NCBI GenBank assembly: GCA_943331855.1
Contig: CALQNE010000003.1
Coordinates: 1-42,718 of the forward strand
Length of the DNA stretch: 42,718 bases
Direction: 5' to 3'
Source of the DNA: Bordetella parapertussis
GTDB taxonomy: Bacteria > Pseudomonadota > Gammaproteobacteria > Burkholderiales > Burkholderiaceae_B
Position 1 is the first letter of the stretch. Each line of letters begins with the position of its first letter. The notes beneath the pieces are model-generated. The model saw nothing but the letters and a program-made list of their open reading frames with translations. It was not told where the DNA came from and searched no databases. Position numbers and translations under genes: made by a program. Below are positions 8,518 through 16,767 of the stretch, piece after piece.

Positions 8518-8607
8518 GGCATCACCTTACTTTGCATGGCGCTAGTCGTGATGTTGATAAGCGATGTCAAACGCGTGATTCAAGGCGCCAAAGGAGCACA
8601 GCAATGA
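8518..8607 (+). pseudogene. separated 3' end of dctQ (fourth membrane helix)
   Basis: Read in the dctQ frame, this stretch gives GITLLCMALVVMLISDVKRV and a short hydrophilic tail, then TGA at 8605-8607. That TGA forms an ATGA overlap with the dctM start at 8604, the arrangement expected of an intact dctQ-dctM junction. An in-frame ATG at 8536 has no ribosome binding site, so independent translation is unlikely. Confidence 0.75.
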
Positions 8608-9905
8608 GCTCAAGCACCGAAATTATTTTGATCTTTGGTATTTTTATCGCACTACTGTGTTCGGGCCTTTGGGTGCCCTTTGCCATCACAGTTGCCTCCC
8701 TACTCTATATCACAACACACGGCGGCTTTGGTAGTTTGAAAGCGATGGGTCTAGTCAGTTGGGGCAGTATGGATAGCTTTACCCTCACCGCGATTCCGCT
8801 CTTCATCATGCTTGCACTGATCATGGAGAAAAGCGGTTTAAGTTTTAGTGTGTACCGTGCGTTATCCCTTTTTGTGAAACGCATCCCTGGCGGGCTGCTA
8901 CAAACCAACGTTGCGGGCTGCGCCTTATTTGCTGCGATAAGCGGCTCAAGCGTTGCTACCGCGGCTGCGATTGGCTCGGTTGCCCTACCTCAATTATTAC
9001 AGCGCGGTTATGACCGCAAACTGTCTGCTGGCACGCTGGCCGCGGGTGGCACACTCGGGATCATGATTCCTCCCAGTCTGGCCTTCATCATCTATGGCAC
9101 GTTTACAGAAACCTCCATCGCCAAATTATTTATGGCGGGGGTGGTGCCAGGGCTTGTGCTCACTGGGCTGTTCATGTTGTATGTCGCGATTCATGCTCTG
9201 ATCAAACCAGAAATTGCGCCGCGCGAAACTGCCGTGATCACCCGACAAGAATGGACGCGTGCGCTGTTTGATTTGATGCCTTTTGTGTTGCTGATCGGCG
9301 GCACCATGGGCAGCATTTATATGGGGCTGGTCACGCCGACTGAAGCCGCGGGCGTAGGCTGTCTGTTTGCCATCATCATCGCCCGCATTTGGGGCAATCT
9401 CGACTGGCAGTCCTTTCGCGGCGCCATGTTTGAAACCGTGTTGGTCAGCGGCAATATCCTGTTTATTGTCTACAGCGCCTTTTTGTTTTCGTACGCGATT
9501 TCGATGGCCGGTGTTGGCCGCGATCTCACAAACTTTTTAGGTGGGCTCAATTTAAGCCGACTTGAGTTTTTAGCTTGCCTCTTCATTCTTTACACAATTC
9601 TCGGGTGCTTAATTGAGAGCATCGGGATGATTGTGATTACCGTACCGCTGCTCTATCCCGTGTTACTGAAGTACGGCATTGATCCAGTTTGGTTTGGTGT
9701 CATTTTAGTTTTGTTTATTGAAATGGGTCAGATCACGCCGCCGGTGGGTATCAACCTATTCGTTATACAAAGCATATGGAAAGGAAAACTTTCTGAGGTG
9801 GTGTATGGAACCATTCCGTTCCATCTCATCATGTTTTTAGTGGTTGCGTTACTCGTACTTTGGCCAGAGATTGCCTTATGGCTGCCGCGCGCAATGTCAA
9901 GATAG
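8604..9905 (+). CDS. TRAP transporter large permease (DctM family)
   Basis: A 433-residue membrane protein with the dense hydrophobic pattern of DctM/SiaM large permeases (about a dozen segments). Family signatures include FTLTAIPLFIMLALIME, AAISGSSVATAAAIG, GTLAAGGTLGIMIPPS and EMGQITPPVGINLFV. It is the ion-coupled translocating subunit of a TRAP system working with DctP and DctQ. The frame opens at 8490, but AGGAG at 8592-8596 and the ATGA junction with the original dctQ end fix the start at 8604. The gene itself is intact. The GntR regulator follows 18 bases downstream. Confidence 0.93.
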   Translation: MSSSTEIILIFGIFIALLCSGLWVPFAITVASLLYITTHGGFGSLKAMGLVSWGSMDSFTLTAIPLFIMLALIMEKSGLSFSVYRALSLFVKRIPGGLLQTNVAGCALFAAISGSSVATAAAIGSVALPQLLQRGYDRKLSAGTLAAGGTLGIMIPPSLAFIIYGTFTETSIAKLFMAGVVPGLVLTGLFMLYVAIHALIKPEIAPRETAVITRQEWTRALFDLMPFVLLIGGTMGSIYMGLVTPTEAAGVGCLFAIIIARIWGNLDWQSFRGAMFETVLVSGNILFIVYSAFLFSYAISMAGVGRDLTNFLGGLNLSRLEFLACLFILYTILGCLIESIGMIVITVPLLYPVLLKYGIDPVWFGVILVLFIEMGQITPPVGINLFVIQSIWKGKLSEVVYGTIPFHLIMFLVVALLVLWPEIALWLPRAMSR

Positions 9906-9923
9906 TGGAGGGCGCCTAAAGTC

Positions 9924-10787
9924 ATGAGCAAAGCGCTACCTAAAGACGTCGTAGCGAAACAGCCAGCCTCAGCTCGCGCCAAAAAGGCGGATTGGACAAA
10001 CTTTCGTACAAACAAAAATTTGCCCAGTCCGCTTTACCATCAAATTTTTTCTTTTTTTCGCGATCGGATCTTGGACGGCTCGTTCGATTCAGGTGCGGTG
10101 TTTCCAAGTGAAAGTCAGATTGAAGCCGCGCTGCAAGTTTCACGCATCACAGCACGGCGCGCGTTAGAAGAACTCGCGGCGCGAGGACTCATCGTCAAAA
10201 CGCAGGGCAAGCAATCAATCGTCGCACTTTATCGCCCCAGCACACAGTTGGTCGCAGGCGTCGAAGGCATGATTGAAAATAATCGACGCATGGGCGACTC
10301 GACCACCGTTGAACTTCTGGCTCACGAACAAGTACCCGCCAGCGCAGAGGTCGCCACCAAGCTTAAAGTCAAGCACAAAGCCTCTGTACTCTGGTCAGTG
10401 CGCGTGCGTCGCTTGAACAATATTCCGTTTTCTTACGCCGTTACACATCTCCCGGCGTTTGTGAGCCGGCAAGTAAAAGCCGAACAGCTCTCGACACGCC
10501 CGCTGATCGATCTACTAGAGAGCGCTGGCATCGTGATTGCTCGTGCTGAGCAAGTCATTTCAGCCGTACAGGCCACACCTGAAGTTGCGCGTGCGCTGCA
10601 CGTTGAGCCAGGGGCTGCACTGTTGTTATCAGAACGCATTGTCTACGACCGGTTTGAACGGCCGGTTGAGTTGATCTGCGTGCAGTACAGACCCGACCTC
10701 TATCAGTACGGTGTCGAACTCAAACGTACGACTTCGGCGCGAGGCAATCGATGGGCCTCAGAAAAAAAATCAAAAGGCGAAGCCTGA
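9924..10787 (+). CDS. GntR family transcriptional regulator, HutC/UTRA type
   Basis: A 287-residue regulator. After a polar extension of about 32 residues comes a GntR winged helix (about 33-103: SPLYHQIFSFFRDRIL, FPSESQIEAALQVSRITARRAL, ARGLIVKTQGK). A UTRA ligand-binding domain (about 125-265) follows, recognisable from VLWSVRVRRLNNIPFSY and LLLSERIVYD. GGAGGG precedes the ATG. UTRA-type GntR proteins are usually repressors released by a pathway metabolite. As the last gene of the catabolic operon it is probably the local regulator, and the palindrome at 3722 is its most likely target. It ends six bases before the convergent Bug gene. Confidence 0.9.
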   Translation: MSKALPKDVVAKQPASARAKKADWTNFRTNKNLPSPLYHQIFSFFRDRILDGSFDSGAVFPSESQIEAALQVSRITARRALEELAARGLIVKTQGKQSIVALYRPSTQLVAGVEGMIENNRRMGDSTTVELLAHEQVPASAEVATKLKVKHKASVLWSVRVRRLNNIPFSYAVTHLPAFVSRQVKAEQLSTRPLIDLLESAGIVIARAEQVISAVQATPEVARALHVEPGAALLLSERIVYDRFERPVELICVQYRPDLYQYGVELKRTTSARGNRWASEKKSKGEA

Positions 10788-10793
10788 GCGCGC

Positions 10794-11795
10794 CTATTGC
10801 AAGCGAATGCCCAACTCTTTAACCAGGGGTTGCATGACCAGTCGTTCATTTTTGATCGTGTCGCCCATCTCTTGCGGTGTACTCGCCACCGGTATCATGC
10901 CAAGGGTTTGCAACTGAGCAAGCATCGCAGGCTCTTTTAATACCCGCGCGACAGTTTCCTGAATAATCGCAACGCGTTCATTTGGCATACCAGCAGGCCC
11001 CATCAAGCCAAGCCACGGCAGTGAAGAATAACCAGTCAGCCCAGACTCGGACAAGGTAGGCGTATCGGGCAAGCCTGCAAACCGCTCTGGGCTGGTGATT
11101 GCAATCGCACGTACCCGACCGCCCTCTAGCATGCCCTTTGCACTCGAGGGTGCCTCAAGCACAATATCAAGTTGACCACCGATCAGATCACCCTGCGTCT
11201 TACTGGCCGCGTTGGCAGGTGCATACACTGCCTTGATCCCCACACGACGTGCAGTTTGCTCCCAAACCAAATGAAACGCAGAACCGATCGCATAAGAACC
11301 AATTGTGAGGTCACGGCTCTTGGCTTGATCAACAAAATCTTGCCACGTTTTAAAGGGGCTGTCTTGACGCACAATAAAAATAAAAGGCGTACGCGCGACG
11401 AGCGAGATGGGTTGCAGATCTTTGATTGGGTCAAAGGGCAGACTGTCGACCGCGAACGGCATGATCGTAATTGACGAGGCTGCCACCATTCCAATCGTAT
11501 AGGCATCGGGAGCCGCCTTCACAACCGCCGTCGTACTGACAATACCCGCACCACCCGGGCGATTCTCGACAATCACGGGCTGGCCCCAGACTGCGCTGAG
11601 TCGGGTCGCTAACACGCGCAAAATCACATCGATCGGTCCGCCAGGCGGATTCGCAACAATAATTTTGACGGGCTTATCGGGATAGTTACCCGAAGTCTGA
11701 GCCTGGGTCGCGACACTACCAAATAGAAAGAAACTGCTCAAGCCGACCAGTAACACCGTTCGACTCACTGCGCGTCGTTGATCCTTAAACCACAT
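10794..11795 (-). CDS. Bug family solute-binding protein (second copy)
   Basis: A 333-residue Bug/TctC receptor with a signal peptide ending near ATQA and the family loops YPDKPVKIIVANPPGGPIDV and VIENRPGGAGIVSTT. The frame begins with two close ATGs at 11804 and 11795; AAAGG lies nine bases before the second and abuts the first, so I prefer 11795. It follows the carboxylesterase gene by 22 bases (13 if the upstream ATG is used) on the same strand, so the two are probably co-transcribed. The receptor may take up the product or substrate of that esterase. No membrane TctA/TctB partner is present. It is clearly diverged from the first Bug protein at 2591, so this is not a recent duplication. 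Confidence 0.9.
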   Translation of the reverse strand: MWFKDQRRAVSRTVLLVGLSSFFLFGSVATQAQTSGNYPDKPVKIIVANPPGGPIDVILRVLATRLSAVWGQPVIVENRPGGAGIVSTTAVVKAAPDAYTIGMVAASSITIMPFAVDSLPFDPIKDLQPISLVARTPFIFIVRQDSPFKTWQDFVDQAKSRDLTIGSYAIGSAFHLVWEQTARRVGIKAVYAPANAASKTQGDLIGGQLDIVLEAPSSAKGMLEGGRVRAIAITSPERFAGLPDTPTLSESGLTGYSSLPWLGLMGPAGMPNERVAIIQETVARVLKEPAMLAQLQTLGMIPVASTPQEMGDTIKNERLVMQPLVKELGIRLQ

Positions 11796-11817
11796 CTTTG
11801 TCATCCTTTGTTAACGA

Positions 11818-13095
11818 CTATTCAAACACGCGTACAACTGGACTCGGCGCCCAACCCGGTGAACGCCCATGAATAAACTCGATCCACGCTGTCTGGATTT
11901 CATCAACCAACCGCTGGCCATGATCAGGCACCATGCCCTCTAACATTGCCGCGCCTGTGAAGTGCTCGAGATTACCAAAAACAAACGGTAAGTCAATGCA
12001 ATGGCACGCACCAAACTGTGGATTGGGGCCATAGGCGAACTCGAAAATCCAGGCGTCGCGCCCGGCAGTGTGCGCATCTTCAGCCCACTGCCTTGAAGGT
12101 AGGCCAAAGATTTTTTCACCTAATTGCTGGCTCGCAAGATTGCGTTGCGTCCCCGGAAATGCGGTCATCTCATCGCGGGTGTAGCCCAACAACACATCGG
12201 CACGCGTCACCGCCTGTTGCATCAACGGCGCAATGGGCGAGACAAACATTTCTTGATCAACGACTGGGCAGAAAAGACTGCGATTTGCGCCTTCTTCTTT
12301 AAGCGCCGCCATCACGGATTCAGCCTGCTGTGCCGCCAATAAAGCCGCGACCGGTAACGCGCGCGCCTGCTCGAGTGTCTGCACGCCAGTCGCCTGCAAA
12401 AAAACGCGACTTAAGTGCGCCGCCTGTTCGGTTTCGCGAAAGCCTCGTCCAAGAGATGCGCTATGCAAAATCGCGCGTTTAAAAAGAGGCTGACGCGCAA
12501 GCATCGCCGCAATATTAAAACCACCCGCTGATTGACCCATCAGCGTCACGTTGGCAGGGTCTCCGCCAAAGTGCTGAATGTTTTCAATGACCCAGCGTAC
12601 AGCCGCTTCTTCATCTAACAAACCGACGTTAGCCGTTTGGCCCGGAACAAATAACCAGCCCAACGCCGCCAAGCGATAATTCACGCCCACCACAACACAA
12701 TCGCCGCGCTCAGCTAAACGCGTGCCGTCATACCAAGGCAGTGACCCACCACCGCTTTGCCAAGCCCCGCCGTGCAACCACACGACCACAGGTCGCTTGC
12801 GTTGATCACACGCGGGCGTCCAGATTGACAGACGTAAACAATCCTCATCTTGGACTGCATCGAAGTCGCCCATCACCGTGCGTAAGCGCGACGGCAACTG
12901 CGGACACACCGGCGCGGGAGCCGTGGCATCGAACGGCGGTGCTTTACCCAGCGGTTGCGGCGGGGCAAAGCGTAATGCGCCCAATGGGGCTGCTGCGTAG
13001 CGTAGCCCTAAGAATCGCGTCACAGCGCCAGTCTGTTGGCCCGTGACCTGGCCTTGTTTAAGTGTGACTGAGACGTTCTTGTTCGTGAGTGACAT
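11818..13095 (-). CDS. type-B carboxylesterase family hydrolase
   Basis: A carboxylesterase/lipase (alpha/beta hydrolase) of 425 residues from the ATG at 13095. Seen: GAVTRFLGLRYAAAP near the N-terminus, EDCLRLSIWTP, the oxyanion-hole motif H108-G-G-A-W, and the nucleophile elbow G-Q-S189-A-G-G (usual form GESAGG). The late HCIDLPFVFGN block carries the probable catalytic His; the acid is probably within the GYTRDEMTAF region. It is shorter than most family members (around 500). The frame extends to a GTG at 13179, adding a signal-anchor-like stretch (YALILVISAVMLLETF). That region is AT-rich and would leave only about 36 bases for the divergent promoters, so I prefer the cytoplasmic form; an exported form is possible. 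Confidence 0.82.
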   Translation of the reverse strand: MSLTNKNVSVTLKQGQVTGQQTGAVTRFLGLRYAAAPLGALRFAPPQPLGKAPPFDATAPAPVCPQLPSRLRTVMGDFDAVQDEDCLRLSIWTPACDQRKRPVVVWLHGGAWQSGGGSLPWYDGTRLAERGDCVVVGVNYRLAALGWLFVPGQTANVGLLDEEAAVRWVIENIQHFGGDPANVTLMGQSAGGFNIAAMLARQPLFKRAILHSASLGRGFRETEQAAHLSRVFLQATGVQTLEQARALPVAALLAAQQAESVMAALKEEGANRSLFCPVVDQEMFVSPIAPLMQQAVTRADVLLGYTRDEMTAFPGTQRNLASQQLGEKIFGLPSRQWAEDAHTAGRDAWIFEFAYGPNPQFGACHCIDLPFVFGNLEHFTGAAMLEGMVPDHGQRLVDEIQTAWIEFIHGRSPGWAPSPVVRVFE

Positions 13096-13221
13096 AGTAA
13101 GTTTGCAGTGCGCATAAAAAGTTTCTAACAACATTACAGCAGAAATCACTAAAATCAAGGCATAAAGAACTCGTTTCACCTATCTTTTACTGTTTTCACC
13201 TTTTGGATCTGCGCCGTGACG
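13096..13221. promoter_or_regulatory. AT-rich divergent promoter region with a TTTCT-N14-AGAAA dyad
   Basis: This spacer between the carboxylesterase and Lrp starts is markedly AT-richer than the flanking genes. It contains an inverted repeat TTTCT (13122-13126) and AGAAA (13141-13145) with a 14-base centre, which could be a binding site for the adjacent Lrp protein. The dyad is short, so this is a weak call. Confidence 0.3.
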
Positions 13222-13701
13222 ATGAAAGACCCCTCGCGCCCACTTGATCGTATTGACCTCAAGATACTCGATGTATTGCAACGCGACGGACGCATTTCAA
13301 TGACTGATCTTGCCGAACAGGTCAACCTGTCGGCAACCCCTTGCTCAGAGCGCGTACGACGCTTAGAGCGTGAGGGCATCATCATGGGCTATTACGCGCG
13401 CGTCAATCCCGCTGCGCTTGGCAAAAATCTTCTGGTATTTCTTGAGATCAAGCTTTCAACCAAATCAGACGACGTCTTTGAAAAGGTCAAAAAAGAACTT
13501 GAATATGTTCCTGAGGTGATGGAGTGTCATCTCGTTTCGGGTGATTTTGATTATTTAGTGAAGGCGCGCTTAACTGAGATGGGTAAGTATCGGCAGCTTT
13601 TAGGCGAAATTCTTAAACGTCTTCCCGCTTCTGCTGAGTCGCGCAGCTATATCGTGATGGAAGAAATCAAAGAGACGCTTTATTTGGCCGTTGACCGCTA
13701 G
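13222..13701 (+). CDS. Lrp/AsnC family transcriptional regulator
   Basis: A 159-residue Lrp-type regulator. It has an N-terminal AsnC helix-turn-helix (LDRIDLKILDVLQRDGRIS, TDLAEQVNLSATPCSERV) and a C-terminal RAM ligand domain with VMECHLVSGDFDYLVKAR and EIKETLYL. The close agreement of the VSGDFDYLVK and LTEMGKYRQLL blocks with true Lrp/PutR-like proteins suggests an amino-acid effector. The start is either the GTG at 13216 (GGA eight bases upstream) or the ATG at 13222; I use the ATG. It diverges from the carboxylesterase, and its stop overlaps the end of the convergent MocR-type gene by four bases. Confidence 0.9.
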   Translation: MKDPSRPLDRIDLKILDVLQRDGRISMTDLAEQVNLSATPCSERVRRLEREGIIMGYYARVNPAALGKNLLVFLEIKLSTKSDDVFEKVKKELEYVPEVMECHLVSGDFDYLVKARLTEMGKYRQLLGEILKRLPASAESRSYIVMEEIKETLYLAVDR

Positions 13702-15098
13702 GTCAGCGTTCGAATGAAATCCCACAACACGGGATGGTCTGAGGTTGCCACATTAAAACGAAACCAGCTCGACGCACGATCTTCTGGCCGAAAATAGGCA
13801 CCAGGCGCCAACCAAACACCATGCTGCAAAGCGCGCGTCGCGACACTCACGCTGTACTTAGGCTCGATCGGCAAACGCCCCCATAAAAACAGACCTGCTT
13901 CGGGTTGATGAAACAATTCAACACCAACGGCCTGCAGACTCGCGCCAACCTGTCGATGTGCCTGGCGCAATTTTTCAGTCAAAAACTGTACGTGTTGCTG
14001 ATAGTGCCCTTCACTCAATACATTCGCAACAATACGTTCGGCCATCTCGGATGAGGTCAACCCAACAGCCATTTTGCTTCGCGCCAAACTTGCCAGCACA
14101 TCGGGGTGGGCAGCCAAGTAACCCACGCGCAGGGCAGGCGTGATGGTTTTTGAAAACCCCGAGATATAAATGACACGTCGCAGACCTTCAAGCGCTGCAA
14201 GGCAAGGCGCACCGTCCTGCGCAAGCTCTCGATAAATATCATCTTCAATCACCCACAACCCGTGCTGCTCTGCAATGTCGAGCAAACGTCTTGCATGGGA
14301 TAGCGACAACGACGACCCTGAAGGATTTTGTAAAACTGTATTAACGAAAATAGCTTTTGGTTGCGTGCGTTTAATGAGTAGTTGTAATTGATCAAAATCA
14401 TGGCCATCCACCGTGCGTGGCAAACCCACCACCTTGAGCCCCGCGAGCTGCAAAATCTGCAATAGATTGCAATAGCAAGGGTCTTCGACCACCACCGTAT
14501 CGCCCGGACGCAAAAGCGTACGCACGACCAAATCAAGTGCTTGCGTGGCGCCCTGCGTCAACAACACATTTGAAGACTCAACCGGAATGTCATAGCGTCG
14601 CAGCATGACTGCAATCTGATCGCGCAGCGAAGCCATGCCAAAAGGGTGTCCATAACCACCCAAGCGTGTACCGGGTACTCGACTCAGCGTGCGCAACGCA
14701 TGCTGAAGACCACTTTCGTTAATCCATTCGCCCGGTATCCAACCGCACCCTGCTTTAATTGGCACAGAGTGATCCGCAAATACGTCCGACAACAACCAGG
14801 CCGCATTCAAACTTGGCGCTGACCAAACCGGCGCAACTGAAGGCTCGGTCACATGCGAATCCACCACCCGATACGCCGCCCCGCGTTTAGCCACAACTTT
14901 GCCCGCAACCACTAAGCGCTGATACGCCTCAGATACCGTAAACGCACTCAATCCATGGGTACGCGCAAACTGTCGAACCGAAGGTAAAGCATCTCCGGCA
15001 CGCAAAGCACGCCGCGCGATCGCTGCAGTCACTGCAACGACAATTTGTTCAACTAGGGTTCGGTCAGCATTTCGATCGAGTGTAAGTGTCAACGCCAT
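13698..15098 (-). CDS. MocR-type (GntR-aminotransferase fusion) regulator
   Basis: A regulator of 466 residues from the ATG at 15098. A GntR winged helix comes first (TLVEQIVVAVTAAIARRAL, DALPSVRQFARTHGLSAFTV), then a linker and a fold-type I aminotransferase domain. That domain contains LLTQGATQALDLV, VEDPCYCNLLQIL, VIEDDIYREL and the PLP lysine motif ISGFSKTITPALRVGY. MocR proteins use PLP and an amino-acid ligand to control neighbouring genes. The frame can start at 15170 or 15116, but the 15170 start lies inside the operator-like inverted repeat, and 15098 gives the usual family N-terminus. It diverges from the omega-amino-acid aminotransferase gene, its probable target. Confidence 0.9.
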   Translation of the reverse strand: MALTLTLDRNADRTLVEQIVVAVTAAIARRALRAGDALPSVRQFARTHGLSAFTVSEAYQRLVVAGKVVAKRGAAYRVVDSHVTEPSVAPVWSAPSLNAAWLLSDVFADHSVPIKAGCGWIPGEWINESGLQHALRTLSRVPGTRLGGYGHPFGMASLRDQIAVMLRRYDIPVESSNVLLTQGATQALDLVVRTLLRPGDTVVVEDPCYCNLLQILQLAGLKVVGLPRTVDGHDFDQLQLLIKRTQPKAIFVNTVLQNPSGSSLSLSHARRLLDIAEQHGLWVIEDDIYRELAQDGAPCLAALEGLRRVIYISGFSKTITPALRVGYLAAHPDVLASLARSKMAVGLTSSEMAERIVANVLSEGHYQQHVQFLTEKLRQAHRQVGASLQAVGVELFHQPEAGLFLWGRLPIEPKYSVSVATRALQHGVWLAPGAYFRPEDRASSWFRFNVATSDHPVLWDFIRTLT

Positions 15099-15152
15099 GG
15101 GGTGCACCGAGTTCATGCGACGCGCGCGCGTGCCGCATCCAAAAGTGGATAA

Positions 15153-15192
15153 ACCAGTACAGTTTGCCATAAATTGGTGAAACTGTACTGGT
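15153..15192. promoter_or_regulatory. perfect 13-bp inverted repeat, candidate MocR operator
   Basis: ACCAGTACAGTTT (15153-15165) and AAACTGTACTGGT (15180-15192) are exact reverse complements separated by 14 bases. The repeat lies between the divergent MocR and aminotransferase genes, 57 bases before the aminotransferase ATG. Long dyads or repeated half-sites next to mocR genes are typical of MocR control. It overlaps the most upstream possible MocR start codon, which argues against that start. Confidence 0.75.
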
Positions 15193-15248
15193 CAAAACCC
15201 CCACGAAGGCGCTACAGTAAGGCTTCAGCCCGATTACCGGAGAATCCC

Positions 15249-16595
15249 ATGAATGCTGTCACCGAAGCCATCAGCCTGTCCAACAGCGTGGACATGACCA
15301 ATTTCTGGATGCCTTTTACAGGCAACCGCCAGTTCAAAGCCGCTCCGCGTATTCTGCAAAGCGCCAAAGATATGCATTTCACCACCATCGATGGCCAGAA
15401 GGTGCTTGACGCAAGCGCCGGCCTCTGGTGCGTCAACGCCGGTCATGGCCGTGCAGAAATCATAGAGGCCGTACACAAGCAGATGCAAGAGCTTGATTAC
15501 GCACCACCCTTTCAGATGGCACATCCTTTAGCGTTTGAAGCTGCAAAGGTTGTTGCGGGCGTGATGCCAAAAGGTTTGGATCGCATCTTTTTTGCCAACT
15601 CAGGTTCTGAAGCCGTTGATACCGCGCTGAAAATGGCACTCGCTTATCACCGTGCGCGTGGCGAAGGGCAACGCACACGTTTGATTGGTCGTGAGCGTGG
15701 TTACAGTGGCGTCGGTTTTGGTGGTATTTCAGTGGGTGGCATCGTTGCCAATCGTAAAGCTTACTCAGCCAATTTAATTCCTGGCGTTGATCACCTGCCG
15801 CACACGCACAGCATTCCTGACATGGGCTTTAGCAAAGGTCAACCGCAGTGGGGCATGCACCTCGCCGACCACCTCGAAAGCCTGTGTGCCTTGCACGATG
15901 CCTCAACGATTGCTGCCGTGATCGTTGAGCCGGTCGCCGGCTCAACGGGCGTGCTGGTGCCGCCTGTGGGCTACCTGCAACGCCTGCGCGAGATCTGCAC
16001 CAAGCATGGCATCTTGCTGATTTTTGATGAAGTCATCACCGGCTTCGGTCGCTTAGGCAAAGCCACGGCAAGCGAATACTTTGGCGTGACGCCTGACATG
16101 ATTACGATGGCAAAGGCGATCAACAACGCTTCGATCCCGATGTCGGCTGTTGCGGCGAACACGCACATCTATGACGCCATTATTAATGCCAGCCCAGCCA
16201 ATGCGATTGAGATGTTCCACGGCTACACCTACTCATCGCACCCCGCTGCTGCTGCCGCCTGCCTGGCAACTCAAGAAATCTACAAGCGCGAAAAATTGTT
16301 CGACCGCTCGTTGGCTCTTGCGCCGAAGTTTGAAAAAGCCATCCACGCGCTGCGTGGCGAGCCTTACGTTAAAGACATCCGCAACCTTGGCTTAATGGGT
16401 GCGGTTGAACTTGAGTCGCGCGCAGGTGCGCCAGGGGCACGCGCCTACGACGTTTTCTTGAAGTGCTTAGAAATGGGCGTGTTAGTTCGCTACACAGGCG
16501 ACAGCTTGGCGTTTTCGCCACCACTGATCGTCAGCGAAGACCAGATTGACGAGATTTTCAATACGGTCAAAAAAGCCATTCACATGGTGGCATAA
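15249..16595 (+). CDS. omega-amino acid (beta-alanine):pyruvate aminotransferase
   Basis: A 448-residue class III PLP aminotransferase close to BauA/AptA-type beta-alanine:pyruvate transaminases. Family blocks visible are FWMPFTGNRQFKAAPRI near the start, GLWCVNAGHGR, FFANSGSEAVDTALK, RERGYSGVGFGG, VDHLPHTHS and LIFDEVITGFGRLGK; the PLP lysine is K289 in TMAKAINN. It moves amino groups between omega-amino acids (beta-alanine, possibly GABA or taurine) and pyruvate. The ATG at 15249 is preceded by GGAG; the upstream extension of the frame runs through the operator and is not coding. The usual partner, malonate-semialdehyde dehydrogenase, is not beside it. A strong terminator follows. Confidence 0.92.
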   Translation: MNAVTEAISLSNSVDMTNFWMPFTGNRQFKAAPRILQSAKDMHFTTIDGQKVLDASAGLWCVNAGHGRAEIIEAVHKQMQELDYAPPFQMAHPLAFEAAKVVAGVMPKGLDRIFFANSGSEAVDTALKMALAYHRARGEGQRTRLIGRERGYSGVGFGGISVGGIVANRKAYSANLIPGVDHLPHTHSIPDMGFSKGQPQWGMHLADHLESLCALHDASTIAAVIVEPVAGSTGVLVPPVGYLQRLREICTKHGILLIFDEVITGFGRLGKATASEYFGVTPDMITMAKAINNASIPMSAVAANTHIYDAIINASPANAIEMFHGYTYSSHPAAAAACLATQEIYKREKLFDRSLALAPKFEKAIHALRGEPYVKDIRNLGLMGAVELESRAGAPGARAYDVFLKCLEMGVLVRYTGDSLAFSPPLIVSEDQIDEIFNTVKKAIHMVA

Positions 16596-16623
16596 AAACC
16601 AAGGGGGTCAGTGACCCTCCTTT

Positions 16624-16655
16624 GATAAAAAGGGCGCTTCGGCGCCTTTTTTATC
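16624..16655 (+). terminator. rho-independent terminator with UUCG tetraloop
   Basis: GATAAAAAGGGCGC and GCGCCTTTTTTATC form a 14-bp stem with one G-U pair around a TTCG loop closed by C-G, followed within the arm by six T. It lies 28 bases after the aminotransferase stop and separates that gene from the gamma-glutamyltransferase. Confidence 0.85.
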
Positions 16656-16729
16656 GCCGCCGTCCAGCGCGCCGGAGTCAAGATGCCAGAACCCTCGCCA
16701 AAGACTATGATGGCGCCAACCAATGCTCT

Positions 16730-16749
16730 CTTAACGTTTCTTAACATTT
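16730..16749 (+). repeat. tandem 10-bp direct repeat upstream of ggt
   Basis: CTTAACGTTT is followed at once by CTTAACATTT (9 of 10 identical), 18 bases before the gamma-glutamyltransferase ATG. The 10-base period places both copies on the same helix face, as in some activator or repressor sites, but it also sits where the leader should be. Function unknown. Confidence 0.35.
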
Positions 16750-16767
16750 GCAGGAACCCTTTCACTC

